NCBI RefSeq assembly: GCF_964340395.1
Contig: NC_135550.1
Location: forward strand, 26,503,176 to 26,567,175
Length of the DNA: 64,000 nt
DNA from: Glandiceps talaboti
Taxonomy: Eukaryota > Hemichordata > Enteropneusta > Spengelidae
Direction: 5' to 3'
The translations under genes and the position numbers were made by a program. Shown here piece after piece: positions 23,743 to 37,889 of the stretch; positions within the stretch are counted from its first letter, which is position 1; every line of letters begins with the position of its first letter. Under the pieces are notes generated by a model. The model made no database searches. It was not told the DNA's origin and saw nothing but the letters and a program-made list of their open reading frames with translations.

Positions 23743-24757
23743 TGGTAACACAATTATATATTTCCAATACGAAATTTTGAGTTTGTTCATATACATCACC
23801 ATCCCATAATAGATTTTACAAGTAATCTAAATCATACTTTATTTAATTATTTAATAAAAATCACACCATAAATGGTACAAGACAAACCAATCAGTTTTAG
23901 AACAATACAATATTTGACTAATATTCTCAATATTATTTATATTGAAATAAACTATTTTTAATGATTTATGTAAATGTTCTCATATTATTTTCATAGCTGC
24001 CATACTTACAATTCTAAAAAAGATGAAATCTAAGAAAAAATACTTTGTAGAAGTTGATAAATTTATAATAGAGTTGCATAAAATAGAATTAATTTCTCTT
24101 TCGTAAGTTTTTGAAGTCGTGTTCAAACATTGTGTAAATTCTACTGCATATTGCAATACAGGCCATTAAAACTTTTCAAATGATTTACCAGAGGCATTGC
24201 CAAATCAGTTTTAGCATAATTGTTGTCTACAAAGATTAAATTCACATTTTTTTCAAACAAAACAAAACAAAACACGACATTATCATCATTGAAAGTAGCT
24301 GATTTTCAGTAAATAACATACCCTGTTGAGTAACAACAAAAGGCTGAAAGCCTTTTTTTTTCAAAGTAGACATTTTCTGATTCCTGCCATGATGAAACAG
24401 TAGTCTGAAAAATAAACCTGCACTCCAGGGTCTAGGGCTAAAAAGAATTGATTGTTAGAATTGGGAATGTTCAGCTGACCCTGATTCTCATCACAGAAAT
24501 AATGAACACTGGAAATCATTTAATTTGTGCTGATATAAATCATCCATAAAATTTGTAGAAGTCAACTACTTCTTGAAAATAACAAATACATATATCCACT
24601 CTAATGTCAGAATAGAAATCCAATGCCATTCCTTTATAACTTCAACCAAGTTTTCAATTCAAGTCTGTCCAACTCTCCAACTTATGCAATCCTTGCCAGC
24701 TGAGCACTCCTTGCACTCTTCCTCCATATTCTGACACAAAACAAAGTGTCTGTCTCT
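23743..24757 (-). other. Probable 3' UTR of PARP1a
   Basis: About 1 kb downstream (minus strand) of the PARP1a stop, AT-rich and without conserved coding sequence. A minus-strand AATAAA (tttatt at 23838-23843) is a plausible poly(A) signal. Confidence 0.45.
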
Positions 24758-27700
24758 TTAATATTTGTGTTGGAAGTCTATTTTAATCAGGTATTTCATC
24801 TGTATTTGTGAGATGTCATATACAATGAATCTGGAGAGGAAATAGTTTAGGAAATATAGTGAATATGTAACTGGTTTCAAATCTTTAATATGTAAATTGT
24901 CCTTATCAATATGCAAGACATGTTCATCAAACATACAAAGTACATGTATGTTTGAATTATGGCTGCTATTATTGCTCAAAAAGACACAATGAGATTAACT
25001 GTTATTTTACATATGTACATGTATACATGCATGTACATGTATGTCTCCATGTTAACTATATTCATTTCAAACATACTTGCAGGAATTTTGGTAGGTTTTA
25101 TTAAAAACTATGTAGCAGTAAAATATATGTAAATATTCCTCATTATTATGCAATAAATACCTAATAACAATGCAGCTGATTTGTTTCCCATTAGCATTGA
25201 TCTCTATATATCAAGGTATTATGTATGTTTGCAGTCAGACAACCAACACTGTGTTACTTTGTGATTTGGACTGAAATATAACAAACCCATGTGATTATCA
25301 TTACTTATGTGTGTAATCCCCAGGAAAACTTGGAGAATACACTGAACAACTCTCTTAGCTTTCATGACATGTTGTTTTTACTATTACATAGCACAAAACC
25401 TGTTCATAAACACATAAATTCCACAATGTATGAAGTTATATATTTTATATACATGTATCTGAATCTTGTATATGGTATAATGAAAAAAGAAAAAGTGTTT
25501 ATGTGGGAGTGTTCCCAGACAAAACTGGTGAAATTGAACTTTTCATTTGTAGCTGAAGAGTTGATAACAGTCTTACAGAAAGTATAACAAATATGTTTAA
25601 AAGGATACTCATTGTAACTTCTACCCTTTCCAGTGTTCTTAGGTTTGCCATATGGAACAACATAACCATCCTTCTTAAGGCTTTGGCTTGGGTTAGGCTC
25701 CACTCGCCCTATTCCTGTACAAACCAATACAAATACACAAATTACTTTATAATAATGTAATTTATATATAATATCAATATTAGTATATGCATTGCTTTCT
25801 TGTTACCATGGCAATATCAACCACTGAGAGGCTAACAACCTTATGGATGTTGACTATTGCAATGGCATTCCAGAGAACATCTACGATGAGCTTGTTCTAC
25901 AGCTCCAGAGAACATAACTAATGGATACAATGTAAATATTTCTATCACATCAAGTATAAGGAATATCTGTGTGAAAGGAAAGTACTACAACCTTATCAAG
26001 ATATCACCTACCTCTGGTGCTGTCTTTACCAGCTGGTGGTTTCTCCATATACTCTGTATGAGGGATCTCATACATATCACCCAGGGCAACATCACACAAC
26101 AACATTATTCCAATGTTGTTTGTGGAACTGGTTCGACAATACCACATACTTTTCGCCACCATGTCAGCAAAGTAGACACCTTTCCCATACAGGTAACCAG
26201 ACTGTGAAAGAACAGAATTTGTAACGTCAATGAAAACTTCATTACAGCTATCATACAACTATTTGTTTATTTGTTGCTTTACATGTTTTGTTTATAGAAT
26301 TCCCATCCTACCTTGATTAACTTACTCTAAAATAAAATTTGTAGGTTCATCAAGCCTTTCTTTGTTGTGTTCAATTTGAATACTTTCATTTCATCTAATT
26401 TTTCATCTCTGGTCTCTGAGACAACCTGTTACCATAATAAAAGTATGCAGAATTAAAAGAAAAGCTCACAAGACAGCCAAAGTATATTGCTCACCACTGG
26501 TGCCTCTGGTGGGGCTATACGTAAACCTTGTGATAAAATACCAGCAAAGTTAGACACACGGGATCCATGCCATAACAAGCGACGGTTGTGAAGACCTTTC
26601 TTGAATTTCTTTGCTTCTCCAGAACGATCCACTTCAAAAACCTAGAGACAAACATCAAAATCACCAGATTATATTTTGGTTATAAAACAAAATATTGATG
26701 AACTTGAGACAGTTGTACAGAAATTATATATAGGAAATTATAAAGAGCTTTTGGATATGCATTCCTTTGTAACTTTTGGTTTCTGTGGTTACTTCTGTCA
26801 GTACAAATACAAATAATCCGTTACTGAACTAGTAAACTGTACATACCTCAGGTCAAGTGAACACAAACCATTAATTGCCTTAATGAAAGAATCAAAACTG
26901 AAGTGAGTTTCAGGTGAATAGTACAAGTGAAAACAAACTTACATCCAACACTTTCAAGTCAAGACTTCCCTTAGCATCATTGGAGTTGGAGATAAACTGC
27001 TCCACCATTTGAAAGTCTTTGCCCTCTTTTACAACAGGCTATATTAGATAAAGGTATATATACCGGTACATACAAAATAGGTTGGAAAAACAAAATATTT
27101 GATGCCAATAGGGTAAATATTATATACACAGAGGTACATGCATACAAAATAAGTCAGAATCACAAAATAATTGAACTGTTTTCTGATTCAAAACACATAC
27201 CATCATATGAATGCTGATATTTGTGAATTAAGGTTATGACATAAGATAGCAGCAAACAAGATGGACACTTGTAACTGTTTTTGTCAAGTATTTTCCATTT
27301 CATTTCATTGTTTACATAATACTGTACAATTATACATTTTTAATTCATTTCCAGAAAGAGTGAGTATAGAATTTAATGTTCTGAACATACTTTGCCATCA
27401 CTGGCTTGGCTTTGCCATTCACTTTTTGTACATCCCACGTAACTTTTATGTTACTCACCTTAATTTTACACTGAAGTTTTTCATAGTTTGCATCAACAGG
27501 ATCTTTTCCTTTCTCACTGCCTCCTTTTAATAAACTGTATGCCACCTCAATATCCAACAAGTTATCTAACATTTGGGTCTTGGACTACATATTGGTATAA
27601 ACAGACATGTTGTTGATGTAAATGTTGTTTATTTATTTATTTATTTATTTGTTTGTTTGTTTAAGTTTTGTTATTGTTGTTGCTGTTGTCTATATTGTTG

Positions 27701-30700
27701 TGTGTTTGTGAGTATGTGTGTGTGGGGGGGGGGGGGGAGTGAGCTTATTTTAATAGTAGCATAATACTGTGATTTGTAGTAATCATGTCACCAATTCTAC
27801 TGTAGGTTACAGAATCTCATTCCGTGACATGTTGTTAATTTGCTTGATGTGTAGGGTAGACATAAGTTTAGAGGTTTAACTTGTTAGTTCATTCACAGAC
27901 AGACTATTAATGATTCCCTGTGATAGTTTTATAGTCAGTAATTTACCATAGTGATTACTCTTTCATTGAAATGTAATGTACCAATATTGTAGACCTTAAT
28001 CAGATGCAGCTATTGTTTATCATTTTAATTATCATATTAAAATTATATTATTCAGTATTTTGACTTATCATTGACAACTTACCTTGATTAATTCCAGATC
28101 ATCCAACATGGGTGGTTTCTTCAAGCCAAAATCATGTGGTATTAATGTGTAGAATCGATTAGAACAATCTAAGATAGCTGTTTTGATTTCTCCACCTTTT
28201 TCCAAAAGCTGTTGATTTACAAACAATTTCCACTCTGTTTACTGTTCATTCATTGGGTTACATTGAAGTAATGATTTATGTGAGGGAAGTTATTTGTATC
28301 CTATATGTGAAATTCAGATAGTCACAACCATAAACTTGACTATCTTCAGATTCTAGACTCCTCTGTAATTGTGTCCTTATTTCTGTCCAAAAGGCTGCGA
28401 TTTGATAAGTTATAATTTTCAACATTCAGTGTCTGATTATTTCACAAAACCCATTTTTCAAGGAGCTACCCAGATAATATTTAATTTTTCTGGACTGAAT
28501 TTTCAAAAACTGTTTGCAGGTGTTTTCACCTTTAAACTTTCTTGAGGCATATGAATTTTGATTGTATACATTTTGAGCTAACTGTAATTATTTCCAAAAT
28601 GTGAATAAAATCTTGTAAATATGTAAGTAAGTGAATAAGTTTGTCATTATTCTAGATAAAATCTATCAATATTCTTACCTTCTGGGCCTCACTGAGAACA
28701 GAGTAGGCACTTTCAATTTGCCGTTTAGATAACTTACCAAGGGGCATCTTTTTAAGATCAATCTGCAAGAGATGGTCACACACAGAAATCAATAAAATCC
28801 TGTATTGAAAAGTTGTCTTGTTGATAACATTGTCATATTTTTATTTATTTATTTTCAATTCATCATTGCCCGTTCACTTTCCTATTTCTCCAGTTTAAAC
28901 ATAAATGCAAAGTGCTACAAACATTTCTGATTTTATCAAGTCTAGAAGAAGCATATATTTTTATTTGTTTTTCTCTTTGAATTTCAGGTTAGTCTGATAA
29001 CATTGGGTTAGAATTATTGCGTACCTCAAATTCTACCATGGTTTTCTTCATGTTGTCGATATCAAAGATCATGACAATAAGATCCTGCACTGATGCTGGC
29101 AGTTTTGATCCGGTACCAGATTTCAGACTTTGGACTTCTTCCTGGTCATCCTATCATAAAACCAAGGAATTGGTCATCATCAGTTACATAGTTATATAAG
29201 TTTGCAAATTTAGAATTTGTTGACAAACATCTAGTCGATCCAAACCATCCAGTTACATGTATATGCCACCCGTGTACACACTGAGTAGAACCAACAACTA
29301 GTAGAAAGATGATTCTAATCAGTTTGTTAGAAATGAGTTTCACAAAAAGGCTTAATTGGTATATTTTTTCAACAGGCAAGAATTGAACAAAACAACACAA
29401 AGTGATACTAACAAGTGTTTTTACATTTGACATCACATTGCCCATATATAATACTAGCTAATGTAACTATAGTTCTGTTTATATTCATAAGTACTACTAT
29501 TAGATAAAAACATTCATATCACACTTCAATATGATGTCACATTCCACTTTTTACATGATTCAATTCTACAAAATTAGCCACTAACATCATAATCCTCAAT
29601 AAAGTGATAAATTTGGAATCACACATATCACAAATATTCATCAAAGAAGAAAGGAATTTGTGTCATAAATCTCAATATGTCCTGTCCAAAGTATTTGATA
29701 TCAAATTAAATCAAAGACAAATTTACCTCACCATAATCGATTTCAAGTGGATAAAATTTATTTGCATGTTTCTTGAATTCTTTGGCACCAAAGTCATTGC
29801 CAGTTTTCTCTTTATAGACAAACTTGAACTGTTCCACAGCTTCATCCATATCTTTAAAAGTTGTCAGTTTGTTTCCACCTATGGTTGTACCTACACGACC
29901 CCATGCACGGAATAAGTATCTGTAAAATGGGCATAGTAAAAATTATGGGATATTAGAAGTGAGAGTATTTGGGTTACTTATAGATCATCAAAACAACAGC
30001 CTGAGATTACCTGTGAAACATAGTCAAGGAAAAATTTAAAAAATGCTGTAACAATTTTTCCAATATCGTACCTAGTTTTGCCAGTCCTATCTATTTTATT
30101 TGAAGGGTTGCATGTCATCAAAACCTCAACATTTTTATATTTGGTGTAATACATTAATGCTGGCAGTCTGTGAGGTAAATATACAATCCAGTTTTACCAC
30201 AAAGTTCCTGCATTAGATGATGCCTCAGACGCAAAAGTTTCTTTTCTATTCAAGGCCCAGATACAATGCTGGATAAAATATTGGCGACCAAGTACAGTTG
30301 TCTGTCAGAGCTATTGGAAAAGTTGGTTCTGAACAATAGAATCATCTTATGGCTATACACTGATATAATACTACACTGAGAATGTGGATTGAATCTTGGG
30401 CCTTTAAAAGCTATTATTAGGTACTAGTATGTCTAGCTGTTACAAATGAGACTATTTGAAAATTTATCAGCCACTCCTTGTGCTCTTCCAAGTTTGACTA
30501 TACAATAGCTCCCACAAATTAAATTATGTGAAGTATTAAACTTACATGTTAGAGGAAGATTTACTGTCACTTTCTAACAATTGTATTTTATAGAATGAGT
30601 TGGTGCCCTTCATAATATCAACCATTCCTAGAGTTGCATTGAATTTCAAATCACCTGCAGAGTACACATGGGTGCGGTCCTGAACACCTGGAAAGATAAA

Positions 30701-30763
30701 ACAATATGGTTGCAGGTAAGTATGGCATTTTTGTATTTGTAGGTGAATTTTTCTATCTATCTA

Positions 30764-30840
<77 letters not shown>

Positions 30841-33800
30841 GTCTATGTCTGGCTGGCTGGCTGGCTGGTTGGTTGGTTGTCTGTCTGCTCATCTGTCTGT
30901 GTATGCCTGCCAATATGTCTCTTTGGCTGTATATATTTCAGGTGGTTTTGTCATCGCTTTTTCTGAAAATTGGGTTAACTGTTTTTAGTAATGCCTCTTT
31001 GATTTGAGTTCATTTCTTCAATAAAACTAAACTAAGAAGTCAACATAATTAACTTGACATCATATATTATTCTGTTGATTCAAAAGGAGGTCAAAATGTG
31101 TAAAATGTATCCATCCAAATTTAACTGGCATACTAACCTGAGTCTGGATCTACAGCAGCACCTCCCTTGACCTTCATTTTCAGTTTGTCCACACCTTTCT
31201 TGTATTTCAACTCATCAGCTGAAAGATTTAACAAATCAATATTCATTTTAAATAACTCCTCAATGTCACCTTCATTTGCTGAAATGTATTTCATGTCCTC
31301 AGACTACCTAATGTTGGTGTCACTAAAGTAGACAATTTAGAGAAAGAAATTACTGTTAGGAAATTTCTACCTTCAAATATGAAACATAGATCTTTGAGGA
31401 AACTGAAAGAACCACATACCATCTTGTTTGCTTTGTGCTGCATCTATCTGTGTGAATCCACCAAGACGGGAAGAAGGCTGAATGTATAAAAATAGTTGAT
31501 ATTCATTAACTGATTTATTCTCTCATTCTATTGTCTTCTATTGTATGATACATCAATATTAGACAAAGGCTGAAGATACTTGGGTTGTTATACTTGAATT
31601 CATATGCTACAACACAAGATTTCACTACTTGTGTCAATTGAAAAATCAGGCAAACTAGGGTAAGGCTTCATGATCATGATTTGACAGAGAAAGTACAAGA
31701 AGTTTATAAGTACTGGCCAAGAGACAGATCAGTAGAATTGAAAAAACAATGATAACATAAACTGTGTCAGAGAAAAAGGGATAATTTTCTATTTATAATC
31801 TGAATTTGTAAATTGCTTCATAATAATGAAAAATACTCTTAATTCATTGCTAAACACCACAGTTTGTGATATGCTGTGGGTGGTTATTGTGTCTCTCATC
31901 CCCTCCCCATGATGCAATGCTTTGGGGTGGTTATCATAATTACATCCCTCCCCATGATGCAATACTGTGGGTTAATTAATACTTACATCCCCTCCCCATG
32001 ATGCAATGCGATGGGTGATTATCATACTTACATCCCCACCCCATGTTGCAATACTGTGTTTGTTTATCATCAATGCTGCTCCTCCTTTCTTGACATTTTC
32101 CAGGAAATCTTCAGACACAATATGAACATCAGCTGCCTTGGCATCCTTCATCTTCTTGGCCATCTTTTTGACTTCAGCTATTGAATCGTTCAGATGAAAA
32201 TCTTTGTTAGGCAAAATGTCTCTGTTTTCAAAATATGAGATAATCTGTTGTGTTTGACCAGTTAATTTCTATCCTGCAGGAGCCGAATTTATAAGTGAAT
32301 ACTTCTACATGGGAATTCTCAAAGTTATTGTACAAGTTTACCACCACATTGGCCATTGATTCAGAAGTACTATAGTTATTAACATGTAGTAAATAAGATG
32401 GTGGATCAAAGCACATCAAGCAATTGGAGGATGAACAATTGCAGTATTTTGTGATAGTTTGGGGACCCAGGTAAAACAGGGGAAAATCACTGACATGTAA
32501 AATTTACGTACATTCTACTATAAATTTGGTGAGGGAATCTCAGTAAAATATGTGGGGAACTCGGGTATCTATTTACACATTCAGTTTGGCAATTTCCATA
32601 CTTTCAAAACATAGAAAGATAAATCATTTTAATACAGTTTCACCTTCACTGACTTCAAAAAACCTTAACTACAAAACTGTAGCCTCGAACTATTGGAGTA
32701 TTGTAACAAGGAGTTTGTCAACCTTTTACCCATGAGGCAATTATAGCATTTGACTCCCTAGGTCTAGATAAATAGTTTTTTTCAGATATTTACCATTGGC
32801 ATCACTTAGAAAATTCATCTGCATGACATATACATTATTCACTTTGTGAAAATGAAGTACAACAGCTCTTACATGACACATAATTCACAAGTACCAAGAA
32901 ATGTACCAGGATAGAAACATACCCTGATTACTGATACAGCATGCCACATTAGAATCCACTTTAGTTACCACGGTACCACCTAAAGTTTCAACCTCCTTAG
33001 TCATATCTTTGTTAGTCTTTGTCAGTTTACCAATCAATGCAACTTTTACATCCTGTAGTGGTTTATCAGGAGGTGGTCCAGCACTACAGTAAGACACAAT
33101 ATCATTGGTGAATTAACAAACTTGGTGATTGAATTGGATATTCAGGAAAATGAGCTTTAAAATCTTGTAGCTATTGAATCGTATATAGTTCCCTTGGTCA
33201 TAACCTAAACTATGTCAATTGATATGTTTCATTTAATAGGGGTTTCTTACACTGGTTTGCAGATTGGTCATTGATTTGGAAGTTTTGCATATTTAGATTT
33301 CAGTCTAAACTTAAAAATGACTTTTAAAAACACACACACAATGACTATGGACAACTTATCATGACTTACACTGCTGCAGATGTGGATGGTGTAGGTGGGG
33401 CTTCTGAAAATACACGAACACCCTTGTTAAAAGGTTTAAACTTGAACTCTCTCCTGTAAAATGAACCAAACAAGACTATTATTGTCCATATTATTGAGAA
33501 AACATTTCATAAACTTAAAGAACAGCTATAGTATTGCTTCATTTTGTGCAGCATATGTCTGGCCCCACAAAAACAAAAGAATGTACAGTTCGGCCACAGG
33601 GGGCACTGTGCAGAAGCAGGCCCGAATCTTAATGAGGACAGCTCAACATAATGAAAATTGTCCCTTTCCCCCAGATTCAATGAAGAAGTCAGTGGAATTC
33701 GTCGCAATTTCAAATTATACATTCTGCTAATTTTGTTTTGACATTGTAACTTCTTTCACACATAAATGTATCTAAAGCTTCTCATAATACATTTATATGT

Positions 33801-36800
33801 TTGGTGCCCATGACAACATTTTTAACCCCTCGTTGTCCCTAATTTAGGGAACCCTTATAATTATGGCAATACTTTTGAACTTTCTACAAATGCGTGTTAC
33901 CATAGTAATGGTGGATTAGGGACAATCTCTTGTCATACTTGAGAATGGTAATGGATATGCAATATAATAATGATTTTATGATGTCAAAACAATTTCTTTC
34001 TTAAGAATATTTGCAATCTTATGCACCAATAGTTTCCATCGCTAATTCTCGCAGACTTAAACTTCTTTCCTTATTCAACTTACAGACATTTGATATCCTT
34101 AAAGTCTTCAGAGATGGTCCATGGTTTCTTCTTAGGGTCCTTACTGGAATACAAACATTTGGTCCAACTGGTCAGATTCCCAGTACAGTGGTATGAGTCA
34201 CTCCGTACCGCTAACTGACCACCTTTACATTCAGGACAACGTTCCAATGCACCAAATGCCATACCATCAGCCACGGCCTCTAATAACTACATAGAATTTT
34301 AAAATGAGTTACAACCAGTGCAAGAAATGTGTTGTGTGATATCATCTGACATGTCATGTCAAAGCCATACTCAACAAATTAGGTGAGATTTCAACAAGCA
34401 TACACAATGAGCATACATCTATGTATACAGATTAGTTCTAATCCACTAATATAAACAATTCACATTGTTATAGGTGAAATGTTTATGACTCCTTTTCAAT
34501 AAAATAGTTGAGTTACAAGTGAAAAGTAAAAGTCAGTTAAAATCAGGGTGTATCTTAATTCTACTGGTAATAAGTTTTGTTTTATATATGTACTCACAGC
34601 ACTTTCTCCCTTAAGAGGAACTTGGTTATTTTCTTCAAGTAGGTCCTTCAGGCCTTTATTGGAAACATATCTAGATAACTGGTCTCGTATTTTCCAAAGA
34701 AACTGACTTTGTTCCTAGAAAAGTAGAAGATACAATAACATTACAGTCATCAACTTATTTCTCTGATCTTGACAAGGTAGTTGTACACTGTGTCGTGAAT
34801 GTCTAAAATTCTTTGGGCACCATTTTGTTTATATCATTAGGTGAAATTTATTACAGTATGTACAAGTTTACAAAATTATTTTTTAAAAAGATTTTATGCA
34901 AATCAGTCTAAAACTATATGATTGAATCAAAGGTCAAATCAGAAGTAATGTCATGGCTTTTCTTTCCCAATTATGAAAAGAGTGACTCGGACTACATGAC
35001 AAAGAATTTTATTTTCTAATTCCTGGTAGTCAGTAATTTCCTAACAAATGGCTTGGAAATTTGTATAACCATTAGATATTGACTTCAGTTTTATAGCAGT
35101 TTTTTGGTAGTTTTTAGCAGTTTTAGCAGTTCTTAGCAGTTTTGTAAACATGTTGTACAATTAAAATATCAGAATTGAAATATATGATGATTCAGCAAAA
35201 TTCATTAGCAAGATGTAACTATATACACTCTGGTAATTCTAATGGTAATACATAATCATGACTGAATTAGCGTTTCACGAACTTTGCCTACATGAACTAA
35301 ACTTTTATAAACAATTATAACTCACTATTGATCACTTACTCTCATTGCTGTATCTTCTTTACTTTCCTTCTTGGCTTTCTTTGCCGCTGTACCACCTTGA
35401 CTTTCTGGTTTTCGTTTTCTGCAATAAAATAAACAAAGATTTGTATGGCTGGTTGTAAAAATGGCTGGTTGTAAAAATGGCTGGTTGTATACAAGCATAC
35501 ACAACTGTCAGAAAGATTTCATTTCTATCAAAGCTTTTCAAATTTCACATAAAACAGTTACAACACTCTTCATCATAAATTTCATGAAAAGTTACTGCTT
35601 TTGACAAACTTAGTATTCCACTTGAATTTTTGTACTTGCTTTTCATAAATCCAGATGAAAAAATCTTACTTTGGTTCTTCCTTTACAACCAATTTCTTCT
35701 TCAGTAACTCTTGGTCTGGTTTTTTCAACTTAAGGAAACCTGAAATTTTGGTAACTTGATAATCATTCTGCCAACCCCTCTCAAACATTCTTACAGGGTC
35801 ACAGAAGCAGTCAACATGATGCCAGGTTTGGTACACTGAAGGTTCGTTATCATCATCATTATCATTATCGTCATTTTTTACCAAAAATGCAATACGCATT
35901 TCAGCCTATCAAAAAACAGTAGGAAACTTTGAAGCAAAATGACAGAATTCTGAATACAAAGAATACACATTAGCTCTGTATGGATGCTATGTTTTGACCA
36001 GTATAACTTTGAGTGATAATTTGGGATTATATCACACTACAACCGTTAAACTAAAACTGCCTCTTATCATGGTACAACACAAAGAGGAGGGAGCTCACTA
36101 ATAAAGTGTTCTTCAATATAAAATGCTTTGAAGTTGAAAATAAAAAGTAACTATTAAATTTTAGGCAATAAAATAAATTTAAGGTCCAGGTATCATTAAA
36201 AAAATTTTTTTTGCTAAACATTATAAGGTTATTGATGTTAGTGGTTGAATATCATTTGAACATGAAAACACTTCAAACATATGTATATGTTGCAAAATAA
36301 TTCCTTGCAACATCATAAAAGTTCTCTAATCAAGATGACATCTCAATGATCAATGAATTCCATTCTACAAATTTAATTATCTAACCTTTGCAATTTTCTT
36401 GAAACAAATTTGACATGTACTTCTGTTTGATTTGGCATATTCTACAGAATAATCATTCGGTGTTGTCTTCTTGACAACAACTTTATCAGCCAGAGTTTCC
36501 CCAGCAACATCTCCCTCAACTTTCTTCTTAATTTTCTGTTGGTCATCCCACCTCAAACCATCAAAACCAGCTGAAACATTGTAATGCACTGTCAATATAC
36601 ACTGTGTTCTCACACTTTCTGCTATCATCTTCATAGTCTCGGTTACCCAGACTCTCACTGCTGGGGGCTCTGCCTACAAGACCTCCCCAAATGAGAGTCT
36701 GGGGAAACAAGATTTCAACTTGCCCATGCAGGAAGTAGCCCCTGGAGCAGTGCATCATGGGGGAGTACTTCACATCTAACATTGCAGGCTGAACAATTCG

Positions 36801-37858
36801 GGTACCTTCGCTACAGATTATCACTTCTCAAGTGAATGATATATATTATTTACAACAAACAGGCCTTGTAAGCCCATTTTTTATGCTTGGAAGAAATGTA
36901 CTGTGTGACTTACATCACAGGGTAGTTGGAACGTGGTTTACCAAGACTCTCGTTTGGGGAGGTCTCGTAGACAGAGCCCCCAGCACCGAGAGTCTGGGTA
37001 ACTGAGACTATCATCTTCATGAAACTATAGATATGTCAATTTATAAATGAATCATTATCACTATCTACACATCACACTGTTGTATAACATGTCACATACA
37101 ACAGGAATTGAGATTTGACTTGCAGGGATCCTGAATTAGTCAATGGCTTTGAAAAGTTATACAGTCATAATGGACTTTGATTACAAGTATTTGCCAAAAA
37201 ATTAAAGTAATAATTTTCTAGCTAAATGTTTTTAGCTGTATGACCAGTCACAGAAAAAACAACCTGTAAATTTGCCTGGTATCTGGGTGAAGTCTTTCAA
37301 GTTTGTCTAGCCAATTTCAATATTCTATTCTACATACATATTAATCATGTTTTTTTTATATTTATTTTGTAATTGGGATACCATATTGTTAAACTTACCA
37401 ATTTCTGTTGGAATGGTAACCGTGGCAACCCTCCAAAAACATGGATAATGATACCAATTTGGTACTTTACCATCAAAAAATGGTGACTGAAATATAACAT
37501 AGAATGTTACCAGTATCAACAATTTGAACAAAAATAGTGGGTGTTGGGGGGTGGGGGTGGTGGTGGTGGTAAAGAATGAGGAAGTAAGAATACTTGTGAA
37601 AATTTGACAAAACAAAATCTCTTCAATGAGGGGGGGGGGGGGGTAGCAGATGACCAATGAGCCTGAGATTACATTGGGAGACTTTAGATGCAGGATATAT
37701 AGTTGGAGAGTTGTAATAGTGATCTGACAGTATGACTGACTCCAATTACAGTGGTATTTATAAACTATTTCATCAAATCAGTCATCCCAGATTTGCCTTG
37801 ATGGCATGTAAACCCCCACCCCACCCCACACAAACACAACACAGACACATACAGACAG

Positions 37859-37889
<31 letters not shown>

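Noticed and set aside
23523-23753. Minus-strand frame with a 16-residue repeat (MCSMRWNSL...)
   Set aside because: A 48-bp minisatellite keeps the frame open; no start context, splice link or homologue recognised.
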